64,000 nt of DNA from Parelaphostrongylus tenuis (Eukaryota; Nematoda; Chromadorea; Rhabditida; Metastrongylidae). How positions within the stretch are numbered: the stretch's first letter is position 1; the number at the start of each line of letters is the position of its first letter. The notes under the pieces were generated by a model. It ran no database searches. It was not told the origin of the DNA and was given only the letters and a program-made list of their open reading frames with translations. The translations under genes were made by a program, and so were the position numbers. Below, one piece after another: positions 32,501 through 41,335 of this stretch. The stretch spans positions 558,001 to 622,000 of the forward strand of contig JAHQIW010007199.1 in assembly GCA_019055375.1 (NCBI GenBank). Direction: 5' to 3'.

Positions 32501-34024
32501 TGTGCCTATCGTTCAGCTTTTAGGAAAGCCAGAAGAAAAAATCAGGTACTCAAGCCGAAATGTTTTTCGTACCGTTCACCATCGCTAACTTAGGCGAATT
32601 TGTCCCTATGAAGTTCCATATGGAGGATAGGTAATTTCAACCATAGTGCATTCCTTGATTCTTTGCGGGCAGCAATTGGTCCAAATCGTTTTCTTCTTTT
32701 CGAAGAATAATTTCACGTTCTTTATCTTACTGTAATTGTCCTAAATTTTCTCCACACGCTTATATATATTTTCTTCATATTTGACTCTTTTATGCGAAGA
32801 AAACTCCTAGTTCGGAACTTTATTTTCCTTTTGCTCCTGCAGCGCATTATGAAGACCTTTTCACAAAAGAATTGGCTTCAAAGTCACCGAGATTTGTGCT
32901 GAATGAAGATTAGTATAACCTAATAAACATCGATCCACAGATCATATCCGTGCAAACAAAGTGTTCTTAGTGTGAAACATAATCTCAATTTCACTGCAAC
33001 AGTGCACCTAAAAGGCTTCATTTGGAATCAAGAAGAGTGTTGAATTCACCGACCTTTGAGCTTTCAAATGACTGCTACAATCCTAGCGGAAAAGTTGCTT
33101 CCACTGCTAAAGAGACCCCTAAAAAACTGTGCTTAGGAAACAGTGCACGCTGTCCGCAAAGGGTCAATCTCGACCTGTGCTTAGATGTGATGCTTCCTTT
33201 CTTAGGCTTTTTCTTTCAATTGAACTTATAAAATTTTTTTTATTTTTCAGAGATACACCGCTTGCATTTCATTACTTGGATACGCTTGAAACTCAGGTCA
33301 CTCATTTGCTCGACTCAAGGAGGCATATTTTATGTGTTTACGGGGATAACTGGTTGAATTCTGTGAAGTAGGTGATTGATTGTGTAATAATGTTTACTTC
33401 TCCTGTTAATTAAGTTTTGTAAAGGCATTTATATTTACAAATAGCTAAAGATATTGATGATTAGGTCAGCACTCTATGGTCACTTTCATTGTATCAAAAC
33501 TTCTGTTTACTTTTACGAAAGAAATGTATGACTTCCGTGTTTCAGGTATAGTATTACATTTTTGCCAATTTCTGCCAGTAGTGTGGTGCATTTGGAAGAG
33601 ATTACTAAGGTGTAGTCCATTCTACCTTTTAGTCATTCCTCCAGTCTCTAAATAAATATGTTTTAGGTAGAGAAAATTTTGCTGGCAAAGAAGACGGAAA
33701 TGGCTAAATTTCAAGTAGAGTACGCTGAAGCGAAGAAAAAGTGCATCATCTTTTTTTAGGCCCAGGTGTAGTCGCATCTACTATTCATCTTTTATTTTCA
33801 GATTCGAAGAGGCCGTTGAGAAGTTGAAGCGTGAAGATAAGGATATTCAAGAGAAAGTGAAGGCTCGAGAAAAGGCTTATGACGACGTGATAAGTACAAG
33901 TCAAGCGATTTACACCAATCACGTAAGGCTTACGAAAATATGGGGTTTTTGTCTTAATTATAACCTTTTTTTACTTCAGGTTTCACCTTCGAAAGCGGGA
34001 AAATCATTTTTCGGACTTTTTTAA
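29598..34024 (+). CDS. dnj-16: J-domain protein of the ARG1 type (DNJ-16)
   Basis: Hsp70 co-chaperone whose whole length resembles plant ARG1 (altered response to gravity). Exons: 29598-29745, 31485-31625, 31852-31916, 31998-32099, 32230-32364, 32524-32630, 33251-33367, 33546-33609, 33667-33740, 33802-33922, 33980-34024 (TAA). All phases agree and no base errors are needed, giving 372 residues. Seen: a J-domain at the N-terminus ([20 protein letters not shown] with the HPD motif, [13 protein letters not shown]); [70 protein letters not shown]; a charged coiled coil at about 290-350; end KSFFGLF. The intron at 31917 begins GC (AAA|GCAAGT). The ATG lies two bases after a TTTCAG acceptor, so a leader exon or trans-splicing is likely. 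The first intron (1.7 kb) carries a family A SINE and half a fold-back element. Confidence 0.94.
30210..30560. mobile_element. Half fold-back element (CTCATTCGCTGG family)
   Basis: Shares TAGTAATCATTCGAAAGCTC, TTTGAAAAGGCCTTTTTATA and ATGTTTCACGCGCGCCCG with 38278-39124. The second arm is missing. In dnj-16 intron 1. Confidence 0.55.
30922..31225 (+). repeat. SINE-like family A copy, full length
   Basis: ATGTGGTGCAGTGGTTAGAGG head, GATGGCTCAATCTTGCGC in the B-box position, GATTTATCGTAAAGGCCAG body, and the tail GATAAACGTCGAGAGTTTTA. In dnj-16 intron 1. Confidence 0.75.
31660..31815. repeat. Polypyrimidine tract facing a polypurine tract
   Basis: About 80 bases of almost pure C/T (31662-31741) are followed, after a short spacer, by about 50 bases of almost pure A/G (31767-31811). 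Together they form an imperfect hairpin in dnj-16 intron 2. A similar structure sits in a pelo-1 intron at 48015-48150. Confidence 0.7.
32750..33165 (-). mobile_element. Non-coding repeat, CCCTTTGCGGAC family
   Basis: On the minus strand it runs from GACCCTTTGCGGACAGCGTG (33165) to TAAGCGTGTGGAG (32750). It shares GTGAAACATAATC/GATTATGTTTCAC-type and AAGACCTTTTCACAAAAG words with 34315-34705 and 37325-37845. In dnj-16 intron 6. No ORF. Confidence 0.6.
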
Positions 34025-34314
34025 TCGTTTTTGAAGATGTCCGCGATAATTACCACGAGCGGAAATGCCGCGATTTTCTTGTTTCTTATTCGTTTCATTG
34101 TTAGTACTTGTATAGTTTCTAATATTTCCTTGAGCTATAAATCCGTAAATACTTTACATATACTATATTAATTTTTCGGTCTTGAATCCTTTGAGGACGG
34201 CAGTTAATCGATTTTAAAAGGGCGCGCGCTTTTCGTTCATTAACAAGGATTTTTCTTTCTTTGTTAGGAAGAACAAACTTTAGGTGTCTTGTACCACCAT
34301 GACACTTACGCATC

Positions 34315-34705
34315 TTTTTCTACACGCTCATAAACTTTTTGTACATATATAACCCTTATGCGCGAAGAAAGTTCGAGAATGCAACGTGGTCTTCCTTTCG
34401 CTCCTATAGCGCACCTTGATGACCTTCTCAAAAAAAAAATTTAATTTCGGAATCGCCGAGGTTTAAGATATCGAATAAATATAGTATAGGTTGATTGAAA
34501 TCTATCAAAGGCCCTGAAAAGCATGGTTTTATTTCTGTCTACACCTCATCAAGAGGGTTTTGATACCTAGCTCAGTGTTAAATTTGCAGAGGTTCAAGTT
34601 TTTGAATAACTATTAAAGTTCTAGTAAGAAGCTCTGTCCAGCGAGAAAGACCTCTGAAAAATTGGTGGGCAAAATGACCCCCACCGTCCGCAAAGGGGTT
34701 AATCA
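34315..34705 (-). mobile_element. Non-coding repeat, CCCTTTGCGGAC family
   Basis: The minus strand starts CCCCTTTGCGGACGGTGGG (34703) and ends TATGAGCGTGTAG (34315). It contains GAGAAGGTCATCAAGGTGCG, matching the copy in dnj-16 intron 6. Confidence 0.65.
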
Positions 34706-36530
34706 ACTACTAATTATTATCCTTTGAATGGGTTACTAAATTTCGAACTTTGTTTCGGAAATCGTACATTGATTACATGCTGCTTGTTTGTATTTGGTTT
34801 TTCCTTTTATTTCTTTAGTAGTAAGTGATGAATAAGTACATCAGTACTTGAGCTGTACCATTGCACGTTTCAGTAGGGGTGAAAACACACATTGATCGAG
34901 TAGTGATGTGATTGATCTCTGAATGGTGATTAGCTTCTAATGGTATTGTGATCGCCTATTGGTCATTTCTGCTAACCTGTATTGCCGTCCTAGTCAGTAA
35001 TTCTCGCTTTGTATTTTTCGGTTTTCTGGCTTACCGTTTGTGATTAACTTGCTGCTGTCACTTCTTCGGTTGTCGATTTTTGGTGCATTTCCTTTTATTG
35101 TTTCTTACTTTATAACTGCAATTTATTATTGCATATGCCTTCAGTTGGACCTTTATTATTCAGAGAGTAGTCTACCTTCTTTTCATTGATAAACTAGTAT
35201 CCATAGCATATTTAGGTTTCTAAGTATTTCAAATAAATGGATAAAGTGTTTTAAAACGAGCAATTCAGGTCATTTTAGTGTATGAAATTTTTAATACATA
35301 GAACCTAGCTTCATGTGTTCTTGGTGCTTCTCGCCATTCGAATTGTTCTCTTGCAATGGCGAATCTAGGAGGGGTGACGAGGTTTGAGGGCTTAACCGGG
35401 TGCAACTTGAGGATCTAAGGACTTCATTAGGATGCCTAATTTAGCATAATCTCCGCTGAAAACACGAGACAGCCGTACTGAGGCACTTCCAGATTTCAAC
35501 TAAGTGGTTAGTAGCATTTGTGGATCGCAAGGAAGTTTCATAACTTGCCACTCCAATACTTCGATTCTTTGAGAATATGAGATCGACGAATCTTGGTTAG
35601 TTGGTTGCTTGAGCAACGTCGCGAGCAGAAAGAAGAGATATCTTTGAATTGTTGGCTGCAAAGATTCCTTCAAAGGTTCTCAAAATTATGAAGAAATAAA
35701 GTAGGAGCAGAACACCCCATTTTTCCGTTGCCTTGCAATCGATCTCCGAGCACATAGTTACAGCTGCATCCTTAGATCTCTCTCTCTCTACGCCGAATGG
35801 TGTATAGGGTTGGTTTTTCTCAGACCAATGATACACCTGAGAACTCCGAGTTCTCAATCTTAGGAACTCGTTGGCGTCTGTGACAATGCCTGCGTTAAGT
35901 GACTGAAGTTTCTCCACTCATGCTCATAGAATCTCGTCTAGAAAGTCTAGGTACAGGTAAACTCAAACCGCCGTCAATTGTTCTCGAAAAGATCAAAGTC
36001 AAAGACAGGGCTCACAACTTCCGCTTCTTATATCCTAACATGAGGCCACGACCAAAACAAATTCGGCATATCTCACTTGACTAAGAAGAGCTTAAGACTG
36101 CATTCTCTACAATGTGAGGTCACCGAAGACTTGGACACTATGACTGCTAGCAGGAAAACGTCTGAAGAACTCCAAATCCGTGATAGACCTACTGCAAAGG
36201 GACCGAAGAATGCCACATATTGTCGAAATCATGTGATAAAAACCATCGATTGTGAGCAGAACTTCACAGGACTAGGATCATCGCCCTATATGCTAGAAAT
36301 TCTCTTTTTCACAAAAAGAAGGAACAGCGGCAAATAAGAGCAAAATATCTGGAATCATTTCAAAATTGAGAACTGTTCACTTCCCCCTAGGTGCTTTTCG
36401 TGAAAAAGTTATAGAGATAGAGGAGGTAGGAGCAAAAACATATTCGGTAGCTCCACGACAGTGACAAATGCTTGAAACGCCTAAACCTTAGCCAACCGCA
36501 CACTTATGTCCGAGCTTGTGATGGAATTGT

Positions 36531-36683
36531 GGTGGCCTATCGATGGATCAAGTCAGGGCTGCTATCCTTTCAAACAACTCTAGTACCGATTCGTCTACCC
36601 GGAGATAGCCTTTCGATGAGGGATCGAACCAATGGACTACGTGTGTCGCAGGACACCTCTAAAAATTGCGCCACACGTGCTCT
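36531..36683 (-). repeat. SINE-like family A copy, 3'-truncated
   Basis: Only the head half is kept. On the minus strand: GTGTGGCGCAATTTTTAGAGG (A box) and CATTGGTTCGATCCCTCATC (B box, near 36625). Confidence 0.7.
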
Positions 36684-37077
36684 GTGATGACTTGCCAAAT
36701 AATCCTTTTTGGCTTCTGAACAAAGCAGTGACCAGAGTCAGGAAGAGCATAGGATGAGTCTATGTATGCTCGATATCCAGGAATATCCACCGGATTCAAT
36801 ACATGCCATGAAGGAGGGATATGCCGTTAGTGATTAGTCTGAAATTCGACAAATTTCATCTTTGAATTACATACAGCACTCGGTTCCGACTTTATCATAC
36901 CCAAGCATCTGGGAATGTACTAATAGTCCTTCAGCAACAATCGACTTAGTTCTTCTCACGCGGTCGGAATGCAAAGTTCCCAACGGATAGAAAACCAAAA
37001 AGGCCATTTTATTCTTTGGAATAGAAGAATTATATAACATCAACAACTGCCGTCCAATCTGTCTGCTATCACCTGTA

Positions 37078-37242
37078 TCACCTGTCGTCCCGTTGATCGT
37101 CGAGTGACTCGAGCGGGTACCAGCAACTCTTCCATTTTTCCCTATCGCGTGCAAGAGTAGCCCAGTGGGTCCTCCTTGCTCTAGGAATTCGCTGAGCATC
37201 ATATCTTTCTTTTGTCGCTTTCGTGAAGAAATCGGACCAACG
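37078..37242 (-). pseudogene. RTE-type retrotransposon ORF, C-terminal fragment
   Basis: An uninterrupted reading RWSDFFTKATKERYDAQRIP, then RARRTHWATLARDREKW and the end SLDDQRDDR, then a stop. This is the typical C-terminus of RTE polyproteins in these nematodes. It has no upstream continuation, as expected for a fragment. Confidence 0.8.
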
Positions 37243-37324
37243 GGTCAGCTCGACTTCTCCTAGAGAAATGAGTAGGGAATTAAATATCCGAGGAATGATC
37301 CAGTTATGCACGTTGAGAAGCCAG

Positions 37325-37646
37325 TTTAACCCTTTGCGGACGCTAAGGGTTATTTTCGACCCTGAATCTCAGCGAGTTCAAACAAAACTGTGCTTGGTCT
37401 CTGAGGCTTTCTTGGTATGGTGTAGCAGCGAAGATTAAATCATGTTTCACACTCAGAATGCTTTGTTTACCCAATTAGGGTCAGTGGGTAGTTTTTCAGT
37501 AGGCTAGGCAAACATTCATGAAATAGCCAAATTTCGGCGATTCCAGATCTAAACATGGGTTTTGAAAAGGTCTTTGTACAAGCGTTGCGCTGTACGAGCG
37601 AAGATGAGGTCACTTTCCCACATTTGAAGTTTTCTCCATAAATAAG

Positions 37647-37698
<52 letters not shown>

Positions 37699-37845
37699 CT
37701 CTTATTACATATGTATAATAAGTTATATAATATATATAATATATATAGAGTTTAGTTATATATATACATATATATACATCTATATATATATATATATAGT
37801 ATATATATATATATATATATATATAATATGAGCGTGTAGAGAAAT
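37325..37845 (+). mobile_element. CCCTTTGCGGAC family repeat carrying a long (AT)n array
   Basis: Starts AACCCTTTGCGGACGCTAAG and ends TATGAGCGTGTAGAG. Between 37650 and 37830 nearly everything is alternating TA with brief breaks, so the array lies inside or expanded within the element. Confidence 0.7.
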
Positions 37846-38277
37846 TATGGAGTATCAGATCAATACAAGACCTAAAAATTTTATTGTCGGAACAATCAAA
37901 AAATTCCCATCAAATGACGAAAGTCGCTGTTCACATGCGAAAATCGATCAATTGCCTCCCGAGAGACTGAGTTCCAATTATCTCCAGCTGAGGGGAAAAA
38001 GTGAGTAGCTCAGGGATATGCCAAGAACCGTGAAGACTTACTGCGCAACATAAACGAAATCAGTTTTTACGTCTAATGGATACAACTTCTAAATCATTTC
38101 CGCCATATTTGCAGATCGTGCTGGATCTACCCCGTACCATTAACATCCTGTGCCTCCCCATTCCTACTGTAATAGGGTGTGTGGCTGCTGGTGGGAGAGC
38201 GAAATCGCCGAAACGTACGGGTGCCACTGATATAACAAACGGTACTTATAGGTCTAGGCTTATAAGTGGATATTCGG

Positions 38278-39124
38278 CCTCATTCGCTGGACAACAATTT
38301 ACCAAGGGAATGTTAGTAATCATTTGAAAGCTTAAATTTCTGGTTAGAGCCGTATGTGGGCCGTTTTTTTCAAAACACCCTTTTGTAACGTCGTAAAATC
38401 CAAAATAAAATTGCGTTTCACACGACCACGCATTCTTTTCCGTGTCTTGCTCATATTTCGCTAGAAAAAACTTCCTCCTTGGAGTGCTAGTACTTTTTCG
38501 ATAGCAGAAGTCTCGAGGAACTCAAAAATGTGTTTGCTTTTTGGAGAAGTTTTTTTTGATAGCGCTGTAGAAGAAAGAAAACATTCGTGTTTTACACCTC
38601 GCCGGCACAGCTTTTTTTAGATTATTGGTGATCATTCGCTAGCGCAAATTCCAATGATTTCAACGCTGTAATTATTTTCTGAAAAGACCGCTTCACTGAA
38701 GTGTAGGAGGGATAATAAGATCGAGTTCCGCATACTTGGCGATCTTGTTTACGGCCAACCTACGGGCTAGAGAGGGAGAGGGCGAGGCGATTGATGGGTG
38801 ACCAGACTCGTTACACATGTAGGGTGCAGCTTGTTTTCAACTGGGAATTTCTTCTCCGCTTTGAAAGAAACTCCAAATGAAAGGTTTGACTCAGATACTA
38901 CGGGATTTTCTGTACACGTTCATATGCTCTTCGCGCTTACCGCGGAATATAAGCGTGAGAGAAATGAAAGGACCCGGAGGGTGTGATACATAATTTTATT
39001 GTGCATGCTACAGAGTTGAGCCAGGATGTTTTAAGTAAACGGCCACGTAAAGCTCTAGCTAGGGATCTGAGCTTTCTGCTGATTAGTAACAATCCTATAG
39101 AAAATTCTGTCCAGCAAATGAGGT
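38278..39124. mobile_element. Fold-back element, about 850 bp
   Basis: Left arm CTCATTCGCTGGACAACAAT (38279) and TTAGTAATCATTTGAAAGC. Right arm GATTAGTAACAATCCTATAG and TCTGTCCAGCAAATGAGG (39123) in reverse complement. The arms are about 100 bases, imperfect. No ORF. Confidence 0.7.
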
Positions 39125-39261
39125 TGATTATTCGTTGATCGCCGTCTAACAAATAGGCATCTAAAAGTTCGAAAAGGCTCATAAGATTATCACTACATAT
39201 CGAAGTTCGAAAACGCGGTTAGGAAAGCGATCGACTAGAACGCAGTATCCTGTATCATGAT

Positions 39262-39500
39262 ATCCCTGAGGAATGAGCCATGCATTCGATTCCATTCGTA
39301 GCGTCAAAGAGGTGACTGAATGCGTATTTGGCTCTCACAAGGTCTCACGGTGGCCTACCGATATGCCAAGCCAGTGCTGCTATCCTCCCGGAGAAATCTG
39401 CTAGCAGTTCACAGACCCTCGAAGCGATGGACCTTCAGCTTCGAACTATCGACCACTTGTGTCACGGAACACCTCTTATCTCTGCGCTACACTCTACCCG
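39262..39500 (-). repeat. SINE-like family A copy
   Basis: Reverse copy with GAGCCATGCATTCGATTCC and GTGACTGAATGCGTATTTGG at the 3' end and GTAGCGCAGAGATAAGAGG as the head. Confidence 0.65.
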
Positions 39501-39654
39501 ATTATGTGACGGGGGCTCATGCATATGTAAACAATGATGCAACTTCCCCGCGCACCAATATTTTCCAACCAGGAACTAGAAATAAGACAAGTTATGATGG
39601 CATGATTGTCGTCCATTTTGATGAGCAAATCGAGGAAGAAGTGATGGCAAAAAT

Positions 39655-39765
39655 GGTGGCCTCAGTAATGTAGTGGTAGAACGCTTTCCCGCTATGAGTG
39701 AACGCGGGTTCAACTCCCGTCTGACGTCCAAAGCTTTGTGTACCACTCAGTATCCTTGGTTTTAC
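39655..39765 (+). repeat. SINE-like family B copy
   Basis: TAATGTAGTGGTAGAACGC (A box), GCGGGTTCAACTCCCGT (perfect T arm and B box), CTGACGTC, then the family tail TTTGTGTACCACTCAGTATC. Confidence 0.7.
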
Positions 39766-39814
39766 ACTTGCCATTGGATTGATAAATTCACTTTGAGCTG
39801 AGATAACCTTGGAC

Positions 39815-40170
39815 ATTTGGACGACCCGTCTTCACAGAGAGTGGGAGCCCCAGCACAGGGAAACTGTACTAGTATAGCTGTTTTGTTCCCTGGAGTCCTG
39901 ACATTAGCCAGCGCGGGCTTCTTCAGGCGTCACCACATTAGAGCAGTCGCCGGCCCTTATGGGTCAGAGGGAGATCATCCACTTGTGCTAGTAGCTACCA
40001 AGACGGTGGTCATTCCTGGTACGGTTTCCTCTTAGCTGGGCTTTCCGGGTGGAAGCGTCGGACCACTCTGCTTGGGTGGCCCTGTTGGGGGTTGACCCCC
40101 CTGCAGTAATTCGCAGTCCGACACCGAGGAACACCTTTCAGCCACGATGAGGAGGTGAACCTATTTGGGA
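39815..40170 (-). mobile_element. RTE-associated 5' module, uninterrupted copy
   Basis: The undivided counterpart of 24930-25770. On the minus strand it leads towards the sequence also found before the endonuclease ORF at 60985-61430. No open frame survives. Confidence 0.55.
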
Positions 40171-40387
40171 GGTAACTGAGATATGTTGGTCCAAAGTTGA
40201 AACCCATTCAATTTTTCGTCGGCTTACGTCATCGCATCGAGGTTAAGTTGTTGTCTTAACAATGAGCTGGCAAACGTTTGTACATCTAACCCACATTAAC
40301 TTACATTTCAAAAGGTTAGGTCTTCACAAAAAGGCACCAAAATGAAAAAAAAATGTGACAGAATACCCATTGATGTAGAGCGATGTG

Positions 40388-40500
40388 TAAAATGGGTGTC
40401 AGTAGTGTAACGGATAGAGCACGCATTCCCGGAAAGAGTGAGGTGCGGGTTCTAGTCCCGCCTGACGCGAAAGTTTTGCAAATCGCTCTACATCAATGGG
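40388..40500 (+). repeat. SINE-like family B reference copy, tRNA-shaped
   Basis: GTGTCAG and CTGACGC can pair as a 7-bp acceptor stem (one G-T). GCGGGTTCTAGTCCCGC is a perfect 5-bp T arm with a 7-base loop. TAGTGTAACGGATAGAGC fits an A box. The anticodon arm does not fold, so this is tRNA-derived and not a tRNA gene. The tail is GCAAATCGCTCTACATCAAT. Confidence 0.8.
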
Positions 40501-40589
40501 TATCTAGTTGTAACATCATAACAGCGCTAGAAGCGGTTAAATAAAAAGAATTTCGTGTGATAGAATAGTCTCATGTTCCAGACGAAAAC

Positions 40590-40690
40590 AGGATCTCCGG
40601 TAGCGCACTGGATAAACACGCGCCCCGGTAAGGGTGATACGAGGGTTCAACTCCCGCCCAAAGAAAGCTTTACATATCATTAAACACCAT
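40590..40690 (+). repeat. SINE-like family B copy
   Basis: CCGGTAGCGCACTGGATAAAC head and GAGGGTTCAACTCCCGCC B box, 90 bases downstream of the previous copy in the same direction. Confidence 0.65.
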
Positions 40691-41142
40691 TGGCTAAACG
40701 AGGACCTCAGAACCTATGCTGCAGTCAGATCGTGAGCAACTTTATTGACACTTCTCACTTTACATTTGCAAAGAATCTTAACTCAGAAGACTTAAAGCGG
40801 CGACTTAAAAATGTCTAAATGAGACTGAAATCCTGATGCGAAATGTACAAAAAAACTCGAATTAAATCTAAAAACTGCCATTTTTTCAACGTAAAAACAC
40901 ATTAAAACACGTCTTCCACTCGACAAACCGCATAGTTAATCGACAAATGCCCCCCGTCTACAAAAAAACACACGAAGTTCGATCTCCTTCCGTGCACTGA
41001 AAGCCTTCGAACAATGGGGATATACCGTGCTCCATTCCATATTTTAAAGGGTTACATCGTCACACGTGTTCATCTGGGGCTTTCTCTCACTCTCTTACGT
41101 AGTCATACTATTTCGTCGCTTATCGTATGAGCTCTCATCGCC

Positions 41143-41227
41143 GACGTGCACTCTAAGGAGGCGGAGCTGAAGGCGATCGATAATGGGCGACGACCAATCA
41201 AAGGGCTACGCGTGCTTCGCTGACGTG
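41143..41227 (+). promoter_or_regulatory. xbp-1 promoter with UPR-type elements
   Basis: TGACGTG, the core of UPR elements bound by XBP1 and ATF6, lies at 41221-41227, 109 bases before the xbp-1 ATG. GACGTG occurs again at 41143-41148 and a CCAAT box at 41194-41198. The arrangement suggests stress-responsive self-activation. This is a motif reading only. Confidence 0.5.
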
Positions 41228-41335
41228 TACTAGTTCATCCGGTCGTTGTCGTGGTGCGGTCGGCTTCAGCTCTATCTCTCAGGGCCGAAGCCCCCAAGAG
41301 TTTACTTACTTTGTCGCGCTAAATCCAACCCTCGA

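Larger units (their letters stand above)
34025..41335. other. Intergenic region between dnj-16 and xbp-1
   Basis: About 7.3 kb without a supported gene. It carries two CCCTTTGCGGAC repeats, an RTE tail, two family A and three family B SINEs, a long fold-back element, an RTE 5' module and a large (AT)n array. The last 250 bases are the GC-richer xbp-1 promoter. Confidence 0.55.

Noticed and set aside
36867..37077. Continuation of the RTE ORF on the minus strand below 37078
   Set aside because: The RTE C-terminus ends with a normal stop at 37078; the sequence beyond shows no RTE similarity I recognise.
39320..39673. 117-codon open frame on the plus strand
   Set aside because: It covers a family A SINE in reverse; no protein family signature.
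40388..40460. Functional tRNA gene
   Set aside because: Acceptor and T arms fold but the anticodon and D arms do not, and the same sequence with tail is repeated across the window.
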